Source: an uncultured Eubacterium sp.
GTDB lineage: Bacteria; Bacillota; Clostridia; Lachnospirales; Lachnospiraceae
Assembly (NCBI GenBank): GCA_910584645.1
Contig: CAJUAU010000035.1
Coordinates: 1 to 24,987 of the forward strand
Direction of reading: 5' to 3'
Length of the DNA stretch: 24,987 nucleotides
Shown here: one piece after another, positions 8,232 to 13,808 of the stretch
Position numbering within the stretch: the stretch's first letter is position 1
How the letters are laid out: each line of letters opens with the position of its first letter
Notes under the pieces: generated by a model
Database searches by the model: none
What the model saw: the letters and a program-made list of their open reading frames with translations, nothing else
Told to the model about the DNA's origin: nothing
Program-made: the position numbers and the translations under genes

Positions 8232-10015
8232 GGCAGATCCTCCTCTGGTTCCACTTGCTCTTCCTTATCCCATTTTGTATGATCGATGGTGCAGCCTGTC
8301 TCCTGATAATACTCATATAATTCCTGAAGGCTTTCCGGAGCGGCGACGGCGTGGTCACTGGCTATATACCAGGAAATATCAGCATCCATGACATTTGCCA
8401 GGTCAAAAAGGATCCAGGGACCCTTTTTCCCCCTGTCCAAGCCTTTGACCGCCTGAAAAGATTTTTCCGCCGTCTCTCTGGTCTTTTCAATATTATTTTT
8501 CCAGTAGGGCGTAGCCAGAACCGAATAATACACAACACCGTCTTTTAATCTCATTTCCTTCACAAAAGGGGAAGCCACAAAAGTTGCCCCTTCCGCCGTA
8601 CCCACATAGCGGCCATCCTCTGATTCCGACAGATTGGAGTACATCTGATGTTTCGTAGGAAAACGGATATCGTAATGGACCGGATACATCGCCCCCTTTA
8701 AATTATACCCATGCTGCCAGTAATTTCCCACCGGTTCGATCATATACTCATTCCAGCCCGCATTGGGCAGATACGGAAAATTCCCTGTCAGAAATACAGC
8801 CTGGCTGGTGGCAACATATTTTCTGGAATAGCCTTCATATTCAAAGTGTATTTTTTCCAAACGATGGGCTTTATTCGTCCGGACCAGCACATGATCGATA
8901 TCCTGTTCAAAAGACAATTCTTCCCCGGCTTCATCTGTGACCCTTTTAACCACATACCCGTGATACAACGTAAAACCATATTCCGGCAGTTCCTGCCGGT
9001 CTACTGTGACATCCAGGGAAGCAGCCAGAACTCTTCTGGGAGTCAACTCCCCTTTGTATTCCAGGATCTTAAAATCCGGTTCTTTATATTTTCTTCCAAT
9101 CCCCTGATGCTCCATGGCTGTAAGGTAAACATCTGAGGCGGGATCAGCATTATAATAGATCAGACTGTAATACTGCTGGTCGTCCATATATGCCCCCCAG
9201 TTTCCATACACATACCGATCCCCGGAGGGCTGGATATAAAATATGAAAACCGTGCAGGCAGCCAAAAACAATAGGGCTGTTACCGCCTTCTTTCTTATTT
9301 TGTTCATCACCAGGCTCAAACCGGACAAGGTGAGCAGGATCCAGAAGAGGATACGCTGGAGATTCACAGCTTCTGTGGTATACCCATAAATAAGGTCGCA
9401 TAAAACATTGTAATTCCGGTTCATGATGCCGAATATATCAATCACATGGGTCCATCTCTCACTGTCGGATGCACAATTCATCATAATGGGATAAAGGATC
9501 CTGGAAAACATGGAAAACACGGTAACCAGGGCAAAAAATCCCTTGATCCTGGAGGGGATCATGGCAATCAGCATGCCCGCCAGCATAGCAAAAAAATAGG
9601 TGAGAAAATGATAAATAAAATAGGCTTTTACAAGCATGATTAACCAGTCTGTATTAAATTCCTTCAGGACACTGGTGGTCCCGATCATGGAAACTGCCAG
9701 GTATACGATATATAGGATCAGATCCAGTCCCAGAAAGATCAGCAGACCGTATATCTTCTCCCGCCCTGCCCCCATCCTGGAGATGCTGACGATCTCATCT
9801 AATCTGCAACGCCTGATCTGATAAAAAAATTCATAGGAGATCATCATAAAATAGAAAAAAGAAAAGGTCTGCGTCGAAAGCGCCGTATTGGAAATGTCCT
9901 CAATACCTGTCGCCGTATGTATGGGCTGCATCAGATAAAGTATGATCATATATGCCAGCGTTCCCAGCAAAAATACTGGCGATTTTATAAAGCGCTTCAG
10001 ATTTATGTAAAACAT
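8228..10015 (-). CDS. Large ABC-2 type permease with an extracytoplasmic C-terminal domain
   Basis: A 595-residue membrane protein. Residues 1 to about 265 hold some six to seven hydrophobic spans, starting with the basic amphipathic helix INLKRFIKSP typical of ABC-2 permeases. After the last span (VTALLFLAACTVFIFYI) about 320 residues form a soluble, beta-rich region predicted outside the membrane. It recalls the N-terminal, non-catalytic part of M1 aminopeptidases found in some permease-peptidase fusions, but no HExxH zinc motif is visible, so it is not a peptidase as it stands. The acidic tail (KEEQVEPEEDLP) overlaps the ATPase gene by 4 nt. AAGGAGA precedes the ATG. First gene of the transporter operon, just downstream of the small secreted-protein gene, it might bind or release that protein; this is inference. 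Confidence 0.75.
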   Translation of the reverse strand: MFYINLKRFIKSPVFLLGTLAYMIILYLMQPIHTATGIEDISNTALSTQTFSFFYFMMISYEFFYQIRRCRLDEIVSISRMGAGREKIYGLLIFLGLDLILYIVYLAVSMIGTTSVLKEFNTDWLIMLVKAYFIYHFLTYFFAMLAGMLIAMIPSRIKGFFALVTVFSMFSRILYPIMMNCASDSERWTHVIDIFGIMNRNYNVLCDLIYGYTTEAVNLQRILFWILLTLSGLSLVMNKIRKKAVTALLFLAACTVFIFYIQPSGDRYVYGNWGAYMDDQQYYSLIYYNADPASDVYLTAMEHQGIGRKYKEPDFKILEYKGELTPRRVLAASLDVTVDRQELPEYGFTLYHGYVVKRVTDEAGEELSFEQDIDHVLVRTNKAHRLEKIHFEYEGYSRKYVATSQAVFLTGNFPYLPNAGWNEYMIEPVGNYWQHGYNLKGAMYPVHYDIRFPTKHQMYSNLSESEDGRYVGTAEGATFVASPFVKEMRLKDGVVYYSVLATPYWKNNIEKTRETAEKSFQAVKGLDRGKKGPWILFDLANVMDADISWYIASDHAVAAPESLQELYEYYQETGCTIDHTKWDKEEQVEPEEDLP

Positions 10016-10041
10016 AGGGTTCTCCTTATATTTTGTAATTT

Positions 10042-10078
10042 TGTATCAGCCGGCCTTAGCTCACAGCCGGCTGATACA
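10042..10078 (-). other. 13-bp stem-loop between the secreted-protein gene and the ABC operon
   Basis: Perfect 13-bp arms (10042-10054 and 10066-10078) enclose an 11-nt loop. On the minus strand it is followed by AAATTAC, not a T run, so it is not a canonical terminator. It may protect the 3' end of the upstream message or reduce read-through into the transporter genes. Confidence 0.6.
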
Positions 10079-10091
10079 TTTGTTCATAAAA

Positions 10092-10529
10092 TCAGGAATT
10101 GGTATTGGTTGCCCTGGCAGTCCCATAACAGCCTGTTTTTTGGTCGTCACAGTGATTCCCATACTGTCTCACACCAAACTGGTTAGAAAACGCGACTCCC
10201 CCATGAGTACGAGCATATAACTCAATATCCTTTTTAATAGAATTGGAGCCTCCTTTAGCGCATTTCAATGCAGGGTACATAAGCCATATGGCGCTTCCTC
10301 CTTCGGTTTTCCTCCCGCGTATTACAGCCATTGTTCCATATGAACTGCTTGAAGTGCAGGACATGGATAATGTAACATACTTTCCTCCTGTTGACCATTC
10401 AAAGGGAGAATCCTTTAACTTTGCTCCTCCTAATGAACATGATGTTGTTACAGCAGCAAATGAAGTACTGGCTCCAAACACAATACCAGCAATCACAAGT
10501 GCTATCACATATCTTTTTACTCTTGACAT
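10092..10529 (-). CDS. Small secreted five-cysteine protein of unknown function
   Basis: A 145-residue precursor with a clear signal peptide: basic MSRVKR, hydrophobic core YVIALVIAGIVFGA, and a likely cut after SFA (about residue 25). The mature part of about 120 residues is rich in Ser, Thr, Gly and Lys and has five cysteines (31, 58, 90, 127, 134). One or two disulfides are possible, with one Cys unpaired or used between chains. There is no lipobox, sorting signal or second membrane span. I recognise no family. GGAGG lies 8 nt from the ATG and the gene has its own promoter in repeat copy 1. The size, export signal, strong expression signals and adjacent ABC transporter make it similar in layout to secreted bacteriocin-like proteins such as the lactococcin 972 group, but I see no convincing sequence match to that group. 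Confidence 0.75.
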   Translation of the reverse strand: MSRVKRYVIALVIAGIVFGASTSFAAVTTSCSLGGAKLKDSPFEWSTGGKYVTLSMSCTSSSSYGTMAVIRGRKTEGGSAIWLMYPALKCAKGGSNSIKKDIELYARTHGGVAFSNQFGVRQYGNHCDDQKTGCYGTARATNTNS

Positions 10530-10561
10530 TTTCTTGTCCTCCTTTGCATTTTTTGAAGTAT

Positions 10562-10596
10562 AAAAAAGATACTATATGTATTATAGCATCTTTTTT
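10562..10596 (-). terminator. A6/T6-flanked hairpin overlapping the -10 element (copy 1)
   Basis: On the minus strand, GATGCTAT (10583-10590) pairs with ATAGTATC (10568-10575) across a 7-nt loop. A6 lies before and T6 after, giving a weak terminator-like hairpin that could end the toxin-antitoxin transcript. The -10 hexamer sits across the loop, so the same DNA is also promoter or operator. Confidence 0.5.
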
Positions 10597-10608
10597 ACTA
10601 TTTGTGGA
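10580..10608 (-). promoter_or_regulatory. Promoter of the small secreted protein gene
   Basis: Minus-strand TCCACA (10603-10608), 17-bp spacer, perfect TATAAT (10580-10585). The -35 is weak (four of six), which fits a promoter needing an activator. The leader to the ATG at 10529 would be about 45 nt. Confidence 0.75.
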
Positions 10609-10621
10609 AAAAAATTCCTAT

Positions 10622-10648
10622 ACGACATGAATTTGCGACGAACGACAT
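10622..10648 (-). promoter_or_regulatory. Tandem ATGTCGT sites upstream of the -35 (copy 1)
   Basis: Two identical ATGTCGT heptamers (minus strand; 10642-10648 and 10622-10628) start exactly 20 bp apart, with a partial GTCG copy between them. The nearer one ends 13 bp before the -35. Same-face direct repeats at this place are typical of dimeric activator binding, as in peptide-pheromone response-regulator promoters. The regulator is not in the window. Confidence 0.6.
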
Positions 10649-10680
10649 GTGCTGTAACGTTTTTCCGTACTTTTTGATTA

Positions 10681-11319
10681 CTATTTTTCAATCAAATCTT
10701 CCATTGTGCAACCTAAAACCTTGGCAAGACTATATACGGTATCTACGCTCGCCTTGTTAATGTTTTTATTTCGTTGTTCATACATCTGAATAGAACGAAG
10801 GCTGACACCGGAATGTTCCGCCAACCCTGCCTGAGTGAATCCAAAGGCTGTCCGAATACGCTTTAAATTCGTTTCAAAAAAATATTTCTTCATTCGTGAA
10901 TCCACGATATCAACAAACTTTGTTATATCTGCCTCATGGAGAGTGTAGTACATTTTCAGCAGATCTTCAAAAGAAATAACTTTAAAAATATCGCTGTACT
11001 TTCTACTTGAATACCACTGATAATAAGCAACTGCCCATCCAATCCAGTATTCCTTGGAGCGTTCGAAATGTTCCTGTGGTTCTATTTGAAGTTCCTGCCC
11101 TTTCGTTTCTGCGACAATTTCCACAACAATTTCAATACCACTTTTTCCTGCAATACAGGCAGGTTCGCCATTTTCCATTCTATTGCTCACCGAACTTACA
11201 ATAAAAAGTTTCACAAATTCATTTCCAGGAATACCCCAAGCATTGACTGCATAATCAAAAGCATCCCCTAGTACTGACTGTGCCTTACTCAGATATATTT
11301 CTTGGTATGCGTGGATCAT
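10681..11319 (-). CDS. Xre-family HTH protein, probable antitoxin of the DUF3990-like pair
   Basis: A 212-residue protein with a C-terminal Cro/C1-type helix-turn-helix at about 152-210 (LKRIRTAFGFTQAGLAEHSGVSLRSIQMYEQ, the usual scaffold with TQAGLA and the SLRSIQMYE recognition helix). The N-terminal ~140 residues form a separate mixed domain, with an aromatic-rich stretch (YWIGWAVAYYQWY), that I do not recognise; it may bind the partner. The ATG is inside the last codons of the upstream gene (35-nt overlap) with GAGGAGG 11 nt upstream, so synthesis is coupled. A palindrome in the operon promoter is a good candidate operator for it. Which of the two proteins is toxin and which antitoxin is inferred from domain types. 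Confidence 0.75.
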   Translation of the reverse strand: MIHAYQEIYLSKAQSVLGDAFDYAVNAWGIPGNEFVKLFIVSSVSNRMENGEPACIAGKSGIEIVVEIVAETKGQELQIEPQEHFERSKEYWIGWAVAYYQWYSSRKYSDIFKVISFEDLLKMYYTLHEADITKFVDIVDSRMKKYFFETNLKRIRTAFGFTQAGLAEHSGVSLRSIQMYEQRNKNINKASVDTVYSLAKVLGCTMEDLIEK

Positions 11320-11977
11320 CGTTCTTAATGCCTCCTCTCATAATATCCTGAATATACAGTCCATCACTCTCCTCTTCAAGCATTTCAAGATAAAGCTTAT
11401 TTGCTTCATGATCTCTGGCTTTGCGAAGAACATAATATTGTTCCTTCCCGGCAACATCGAATCCTTCATATTTCAGATTAGAAAAGGCAAACTTTGATTT
11501 AATAACGATTTGTTCGCCCAACTTTCCAAGCCGCATAGCCCGTGCAAGCTGCTCTACTGAAATACCGTTGTTAAGAAATAACTCTGCATAATCAAAATAG
11601 GAATCGTCTGCACGGTAGCCTGTAATCAAGTCAAACGCATTTACATTAACACTGAAGTTATCAATCAAATATCTCTTTGCTCTCCTGGCCACAGGCGTTT
11701 TTATAGAAAACAGACGGTGTTCTACTAAAACAGCAATCCAGTTAAGTATAGTGTAATCAGGACAATTTAAATTCAAAATATTTAAGTTTTTGGTATCTAA
11801 CGTATATCGATTGGAAAAACCATCATGCAAGGAAGATACCGCCCATTCTTTTGCCAGCTCCTCACTTACCGTGCAATAAAAACCAAGACCAAAATCATTA
11901 TTCATTTTGCCTTCACCGAAAGTCGGCCGTTCCACGATTTTTTCAGAACCGTGAAATATAGTAATCAGTTTGTCCAT
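11285..11977 (-). CDS. DUF3990/ADP-ribosyltransferase-like protein, probable toxin
   Basis: A 230-residue protein whose first 50 residues follow the DUF3990 pattern: FHGS (8-11), then DFGLGFYCT (28-36) and an Ala-rich KEWA helix. The order His-Gly, DFGxGFY and, near the C-terminal third, GEQIVIKS resembles the H-Y-E core of ADP-ribosyltransferase folds; I did not verify the catalytic Glu. It lacks a signal peptide, so it would act in the cytoplasm. The ATG at 11977 is preferred over 11992 because GGAGG lies 8 nt upstream of it; the earlier ATG overlaps that site. The gene is first in a two-gene operon with the Xre gene, overlapping it by 35 nt. The toxin role is inferred from the family and pairing, not shown by the sequence. 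Confidence 0.75.
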   Translation of the reverse strand: MDKLITIFHGSEKIVERPTFGEGKMNNDFGLGFYCTVSEELAKEWAVSSLHDGFSNRYTLDTKNLNILNLNCPDYTILNWIAVLVEHRLFSIKTPVARRAKRYLIDNFSVNVNAFDLITGYRADDSYFDYAELFLNNGISVEQLARAMRLGKLGEQIVIKSKFAFSNLKYEGFDVAGKEQYYVLRKARDHEANKLYLEMLEEESDGLYIQDIMRGGIKNDDPRIPRNISE

Positions 11978-12004
11978 TTTCCCAACCTCCATTCCCTTAC
12001 CGCA

Positions 12005-12033
12005 ATTATATCACTAAAGTGATAGCATGTCAA
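12005..12033 (-). promoter_or_regulatory. Consensus promoter with palindromic operator for the toxin-antitoxin operon
   Basis: Minus strand: TTGACA (12028-12033), exactly 17 bp, TATAAT (12005-12010), both perfect consensus. The spacer and -10 carry the palindrome TATCACTAAAGTGATA (12009-12024), with 7-bp arms around a 2-bp centre. A bound HTH dimer would block polymerase, which fits autorepression by the Xre partner. Confidence 0.85.
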
Positions 12034-12071
12034 TCAAGCTGTAAACATTCCTCCATTCTCATCCATTCCAT

Positions 12072-12101
12072 AAAAACGGAGCAGTGTAAGACTACTGCCC
12101 C
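12072..12101 (-). terminator. Intrinsic terminator after the frameshifted Ig-like gene
   Basis: On the minus strand, an 8-bp stem (12094-12101 with 12078-12085, one G-U pair) and 8-nt loop are followed by C and five T residues (12072-12076). It isolates the secreted Ig-like gene from the toxin-antitoxin operon. Confidence 0.75.
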
Positions 12102-12115
12102 GCCTCTGTTTCGTA

Positions 12116-12469
12116 TTATCCTGTAACCTTTGCTGACACATTAAACAATTGTTCTACATACTTATTTATCTCATTCGCTCTGCTGGTTATATAATAATAT
12201 TTGGGTTTTGAATCCACCATTTTAAATTGCTCTGTTCCATCTGACAAAAATAACTGAACTGAATAATTCCACCCCACCCTTGGTCCCTTGTTTGCCTGCT
12301 TATAATCAAACTTAAATTTTGCATCATTGATCAAAGCACACAAATTACGGACAGCCTCCTGTTCTTCAATTTTGACTACCGTTCCATCCGTTCCGCTACG
12401 GATCGTGGCATATTCCACCATTGATAAATCTTTTTGGGGATTTTTACTAACAACATCCAAATCAATCAT
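12116..12469 (-). CDS. 3' part of the frameshifted secreted Ig-like protein
   Basis: A 117-residue open frame as it stands. The frame is open further upstream without a start codon back to the A7 run at 12514-12520, and the codons in between read IGRYKLIGITKKKRY. This is exactly how a BIG2 domain continues after the TFTAKK of the preceding gene. I therefore read it as the rest of the same protein in the -1 frame, not an independent gene; no ribosome binding site fits the ATG at 12469. After the Ig-like part ends (MIDLDVVSKNP), about 100 residues form a mixed alpha/beta domain (TIRSGTDGTVVKIEEQEAVRNL and YSVQLFLSDG), distantly like DUF5301-type extracytoplasmic domains. That last comparison is weak. 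A terminator lies directly downstream. Confidence 0.6.
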   Translation of the reverse strand: MIDLDVVSKNPQKDLSMVEYATIRSGTDGTVVKIEEQEAVRNLCALINDAKFKFDYKQANKGPRVGWNYSVQLFLSDGTEQFKMVDSKPKYYYITSRANEINKYVEQLFNVSAKVTG

Positions 12470-12495
12470 ATATCTTTTCTTTTTTGTTATGCCAA

Positions 12496-12801
12496 TCAGC
12501 TTATATCTTCCAATTTTTTTGCTGTAAAAGTTTTACCGACGACTTTTAAATTTTTATTTTCAGAAACCCATTTTATTTTTTTATTTTTTAACTTCTGTGT
12601 CATTTTTTCTCCCGTGTCTATATCATGGACATCTTTAGCAATCTGGGATATTTTATACTTTGTACCATTCGCAACAATCACCTTGCTACAGTGGTAAGCC
12701 TGCATTCCCTTTGCACTCGTATCCACCCCGTTCAACATAGAAATAACAAGTGATGAGGTGAACATTATCACAATAACATGTTTTTGTTTTTTCATTTTCA
12801 T
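12496..12801 (-). CDS. 5' part of the secreted Ig-like protein (signal peptide and half BIG2 domain)
   Basis: 101 residues to the TGA at 12496. The start at 12801 has GGAGGG 7 nt upstream. Residues 1-30 are a signal peptide (MKMKKQKH, then VIVIMFTSSLVISML). The rest leads into a BIG2 domain (IKWVSENKNLKVVGKTFTAKK) that is cut in mid-strand after residue 97, where the frame goes LEDIS and stops. The sequence A AAA AAA at the break is in the right phase for -1 slippage, which would give about 228 residues in total. The alternatives are an inactivating single-A deletion, a phase-variable tract, or a sequencing error in the homopolymer. The gene has its own promoter in repeat copy 2, of the same type as the five-cysteine secreted protein, so the two are probably coexpressed. 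Confidence 0.7.
   Translation of the reverse strand: MKMKKQKHVIVIMFTSSLVISMLNGVDTSAKGMQAYHCSKVIVANGTKYKISQIAKDVHDIDTGEKMTQKLKNKKIKWVSENKNLKVVGKTFTAKKLEDIS
12514..12520 (-). other. A7 homopolymer at the frameshift point
   Basis: Minus strand GCA AAA AAA TTG. The heptamer A AAA AAA is a classical -1 slippery site in the zero frame. One extra A, or one -1 slip, joins the two halves of the Ig-like gene exactly inside the conserved TAKK-IG strand. Confidence 0.75.
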
Positions 12802-12872
12802 CTGTTTTCCCTCCTTACAAAAAATCAATTACTCTCTTTATATTTAAATGAAAAACACGCTTTGCGAGTTTC

Positions 12873-12911
12873 TCACGTTCGCGGGCGGCGCCATGGCTTG
12901 TGCATTCCGCG
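12873..12911 (-). other. GC-rich structured leader with a 10-codon mini-ORF
   Basis: This part of the 5' leader from promoter copy 2 is visibly GC-rich in an AT-rich spacer. It carries an inverted repeat (CGCGG at 12880-12884, CCGCG at 12907-12911) and a mini-ORF on the minus strand (12905 to 12873) coding MHKPWRRPRT, without a clear ribosome binding site. Copy 1 has no counterpart. Its role is unknown. Confidence 0.35.
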
Positions 12912-12916
12912 TAAAC

Positions 12917-12951
12917 AAAAAAGACACTATATATATTATAGCATCTTTTTT
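12917..12951 (-). terminator. A6/T6-flanked hairpin overlapping the -10 element (copy 2)
   Basis: Minus strand GATGCTAT (12938-12945) pairs with ATAGTGTC (12923-12930), with T6 following. Compared with copy 1, one arm base has changed from A to G (minus strand), yet pairing survives as a U-G wobble. It may also end the sigE transcript. Confidence 0.5.
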
Positions 12952-12963
12952 ACTGTTTGTGGA
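12935..12963 (-). promoter_or_regulatory. Promoter of the secreted Ig-like gene
   Basis: Minus-strand TCCACA (12958-12963), 17 bp, TATAAT (12935-12940), identical in hexamers and spacing to copy 1. The predicted leader is long, about 125 nt. Confidence 0.75.
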
Positions 12964-12977
12964 AAAAAATTTCCTCA

Positions 12978-13004
12978 ACGACATGAATTTGCGACAAACG
13001 ACAT
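12978..13004 (-). promoter_or_regulatory. Tandem ATGTCGT sites upstream of the -35 (copy 2)
   Basis: ATGTCGT on the minus strand at 12998-13004 and 12978-12984, again 20 bp start to start. The nearer repeat is 14 bp from the -35, one base more than in copy 1. Confidence 0.6.
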
Positions 13005-13042
13005 ATACGATAACGTTTTTCCGTACTTTTTGATTTAATTTT

Positions 13043-13789
13043 TTATATCCCTTCCAGCCTCAGGATTTCTTTTTTGAGGCGTTTCATGATCTTCTTTTCC
13101 AGTCTGGAAATGTAGCTCTGGGAGATGCCCAGAAGATCCGCTACTTCTTTTTGTGTTTTTTCACCTCCCTCATAATCATCAAGGCCAAACCGCATATGTA
13201 TGATCATCCGCTCCCGCTCGCTCAGTGTGCTGAGGGCTTTTTTCAGCAGCTTGATATCTACTTCCCGCTCAATGTCTTTGTAGATGATATCTTCACTGGT
13301 GCCGAGAATGTCAGAGAGAAGAAGCTCATTGCCATCCCAATCCACATTCAGCGGCTCATCGATGGATACCTCCATCTTTACCTTGCTGTTTCGGCGCAGA
13401 TACATCAGGATTTCGTTCTCGATGCATCGGGATGCGTAGGTGGCAAGCTTGATGTTTTTGTCCGGTTTAAAGGTGTTGATCGCCTTGATCAGTCCAATGG
13501 TGCCGATGGAGATCAGATCTTCCACCCCGACGCCGGTGTTGTCGAACTTTTTGGCAATGTAGACCACCAGCCTGAGATTATGCTCCACCAGCATATTCTT
13601 CGCCTTTTCCGAATTCTCTGCCCCCAGATTTTCGATACATGCTGCTTCCTCACCTGGTTCCAGCGGTGCCGGCAGTATTTCAGCTCCTCCGATGTAATGT
13701 ATATCACCCCCCTGGTGAAAAAATACATTTTTCCAGTCCGGAATCATGCGGAACTGAAAACGATTTGGCATTGATAAACGTAAAAACAT
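13043..13789 (-). CDS. sigE: Sporulation sigma factor E precursor (pro-sigma-E)
   Basis: Mother-cell-specific sigma-70 family factor of early sporulation, 248 residues. The N-terminal ~30 residues are the pro-sequence removed by SpoIIGA, followed by HYIGGAEILPAPL (31-43), the conserved start of mature sigma-E. Region 2 is clear (HNLRLVVYIAKKF, VEDLISIGTIGLIKA, KLATYASRCIENEIL), as is region 4 with its HTH (TQKEVADLLGISQSYISRLEKK). I prefer the ATG at 13789, with GGGGG 6 nt upstream, over the ATG at 13795, which abuts it. It follows spoIIGA by under 20 nt. In many spore-formers sigG comes next; here the accessory block begins instead. Confidence 0.95.
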   Translation of the reverse strand: MFLRLSMPNRFQFRMIPDWKNVFFHQGGDIHYIGGAEILPAPLEPGEEAACIENLGAENSEKAKNMLVEHNLRLVVYIAKKFDNTGVGVEDLISIGTIGLIKAINTFKPDKNIKLATYASRCIENEILMYLRRNSKVKMEVSIDEPLNVDWDGNELLLSDILGTSEDIIYKDIEREVDIKLLKKALSTLSERERMIIHMRFGLDDYEGGEKTQKEVADLLGISQSYISRLEKKIMKRLKKEILRLEGI

Positions 13790-13808
13790 ATACATCCCCC
13801 TTAATGAA

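Larger units (their letters stand above)
10562..10679 (-). repeat. Copy 1 of a ~119-bp duplicated promoter element
   Basis: By hand alignment it matches 12917-13035 at roughly nine of ten positions with one single-base gap. It fills the space between the stop of the upstream Xre gene and the leader of the secreted-protein gene. The best-conserved parts are the promoter hexamers, the ACGACAT repeats (plus-strand reading) and the block TAACGTTTTTCCGTACTTTT next to the upstream stop codon. Confidence 0.92.
12917..13035 (-). repeat. Copy 2 of the ~119-bp duplicated promoter element
   Basis: Counterpart of 10562-10679; it occupies the space right after the sigE stop codon (13043). Most differences lie in the six bases after the second ACGACAT and in the spacer before the first; hexamers and repeats are identical. 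Confidence 0.92.

Noticed and set aside
8228..9200. C-terminal domain of the large permease as an active M1 aminopeptidase
   Set aside because: No HExxH zinc motif is present; only a general beta-rich resemblance remains.
10092..10529. Assignment of the secreted protein as a lactococcin 972 bacteriocin
   Set aside because: Only size, signal peptide and neighbouring transporter agree; the conserved aromatic pattern of that family is not visible.
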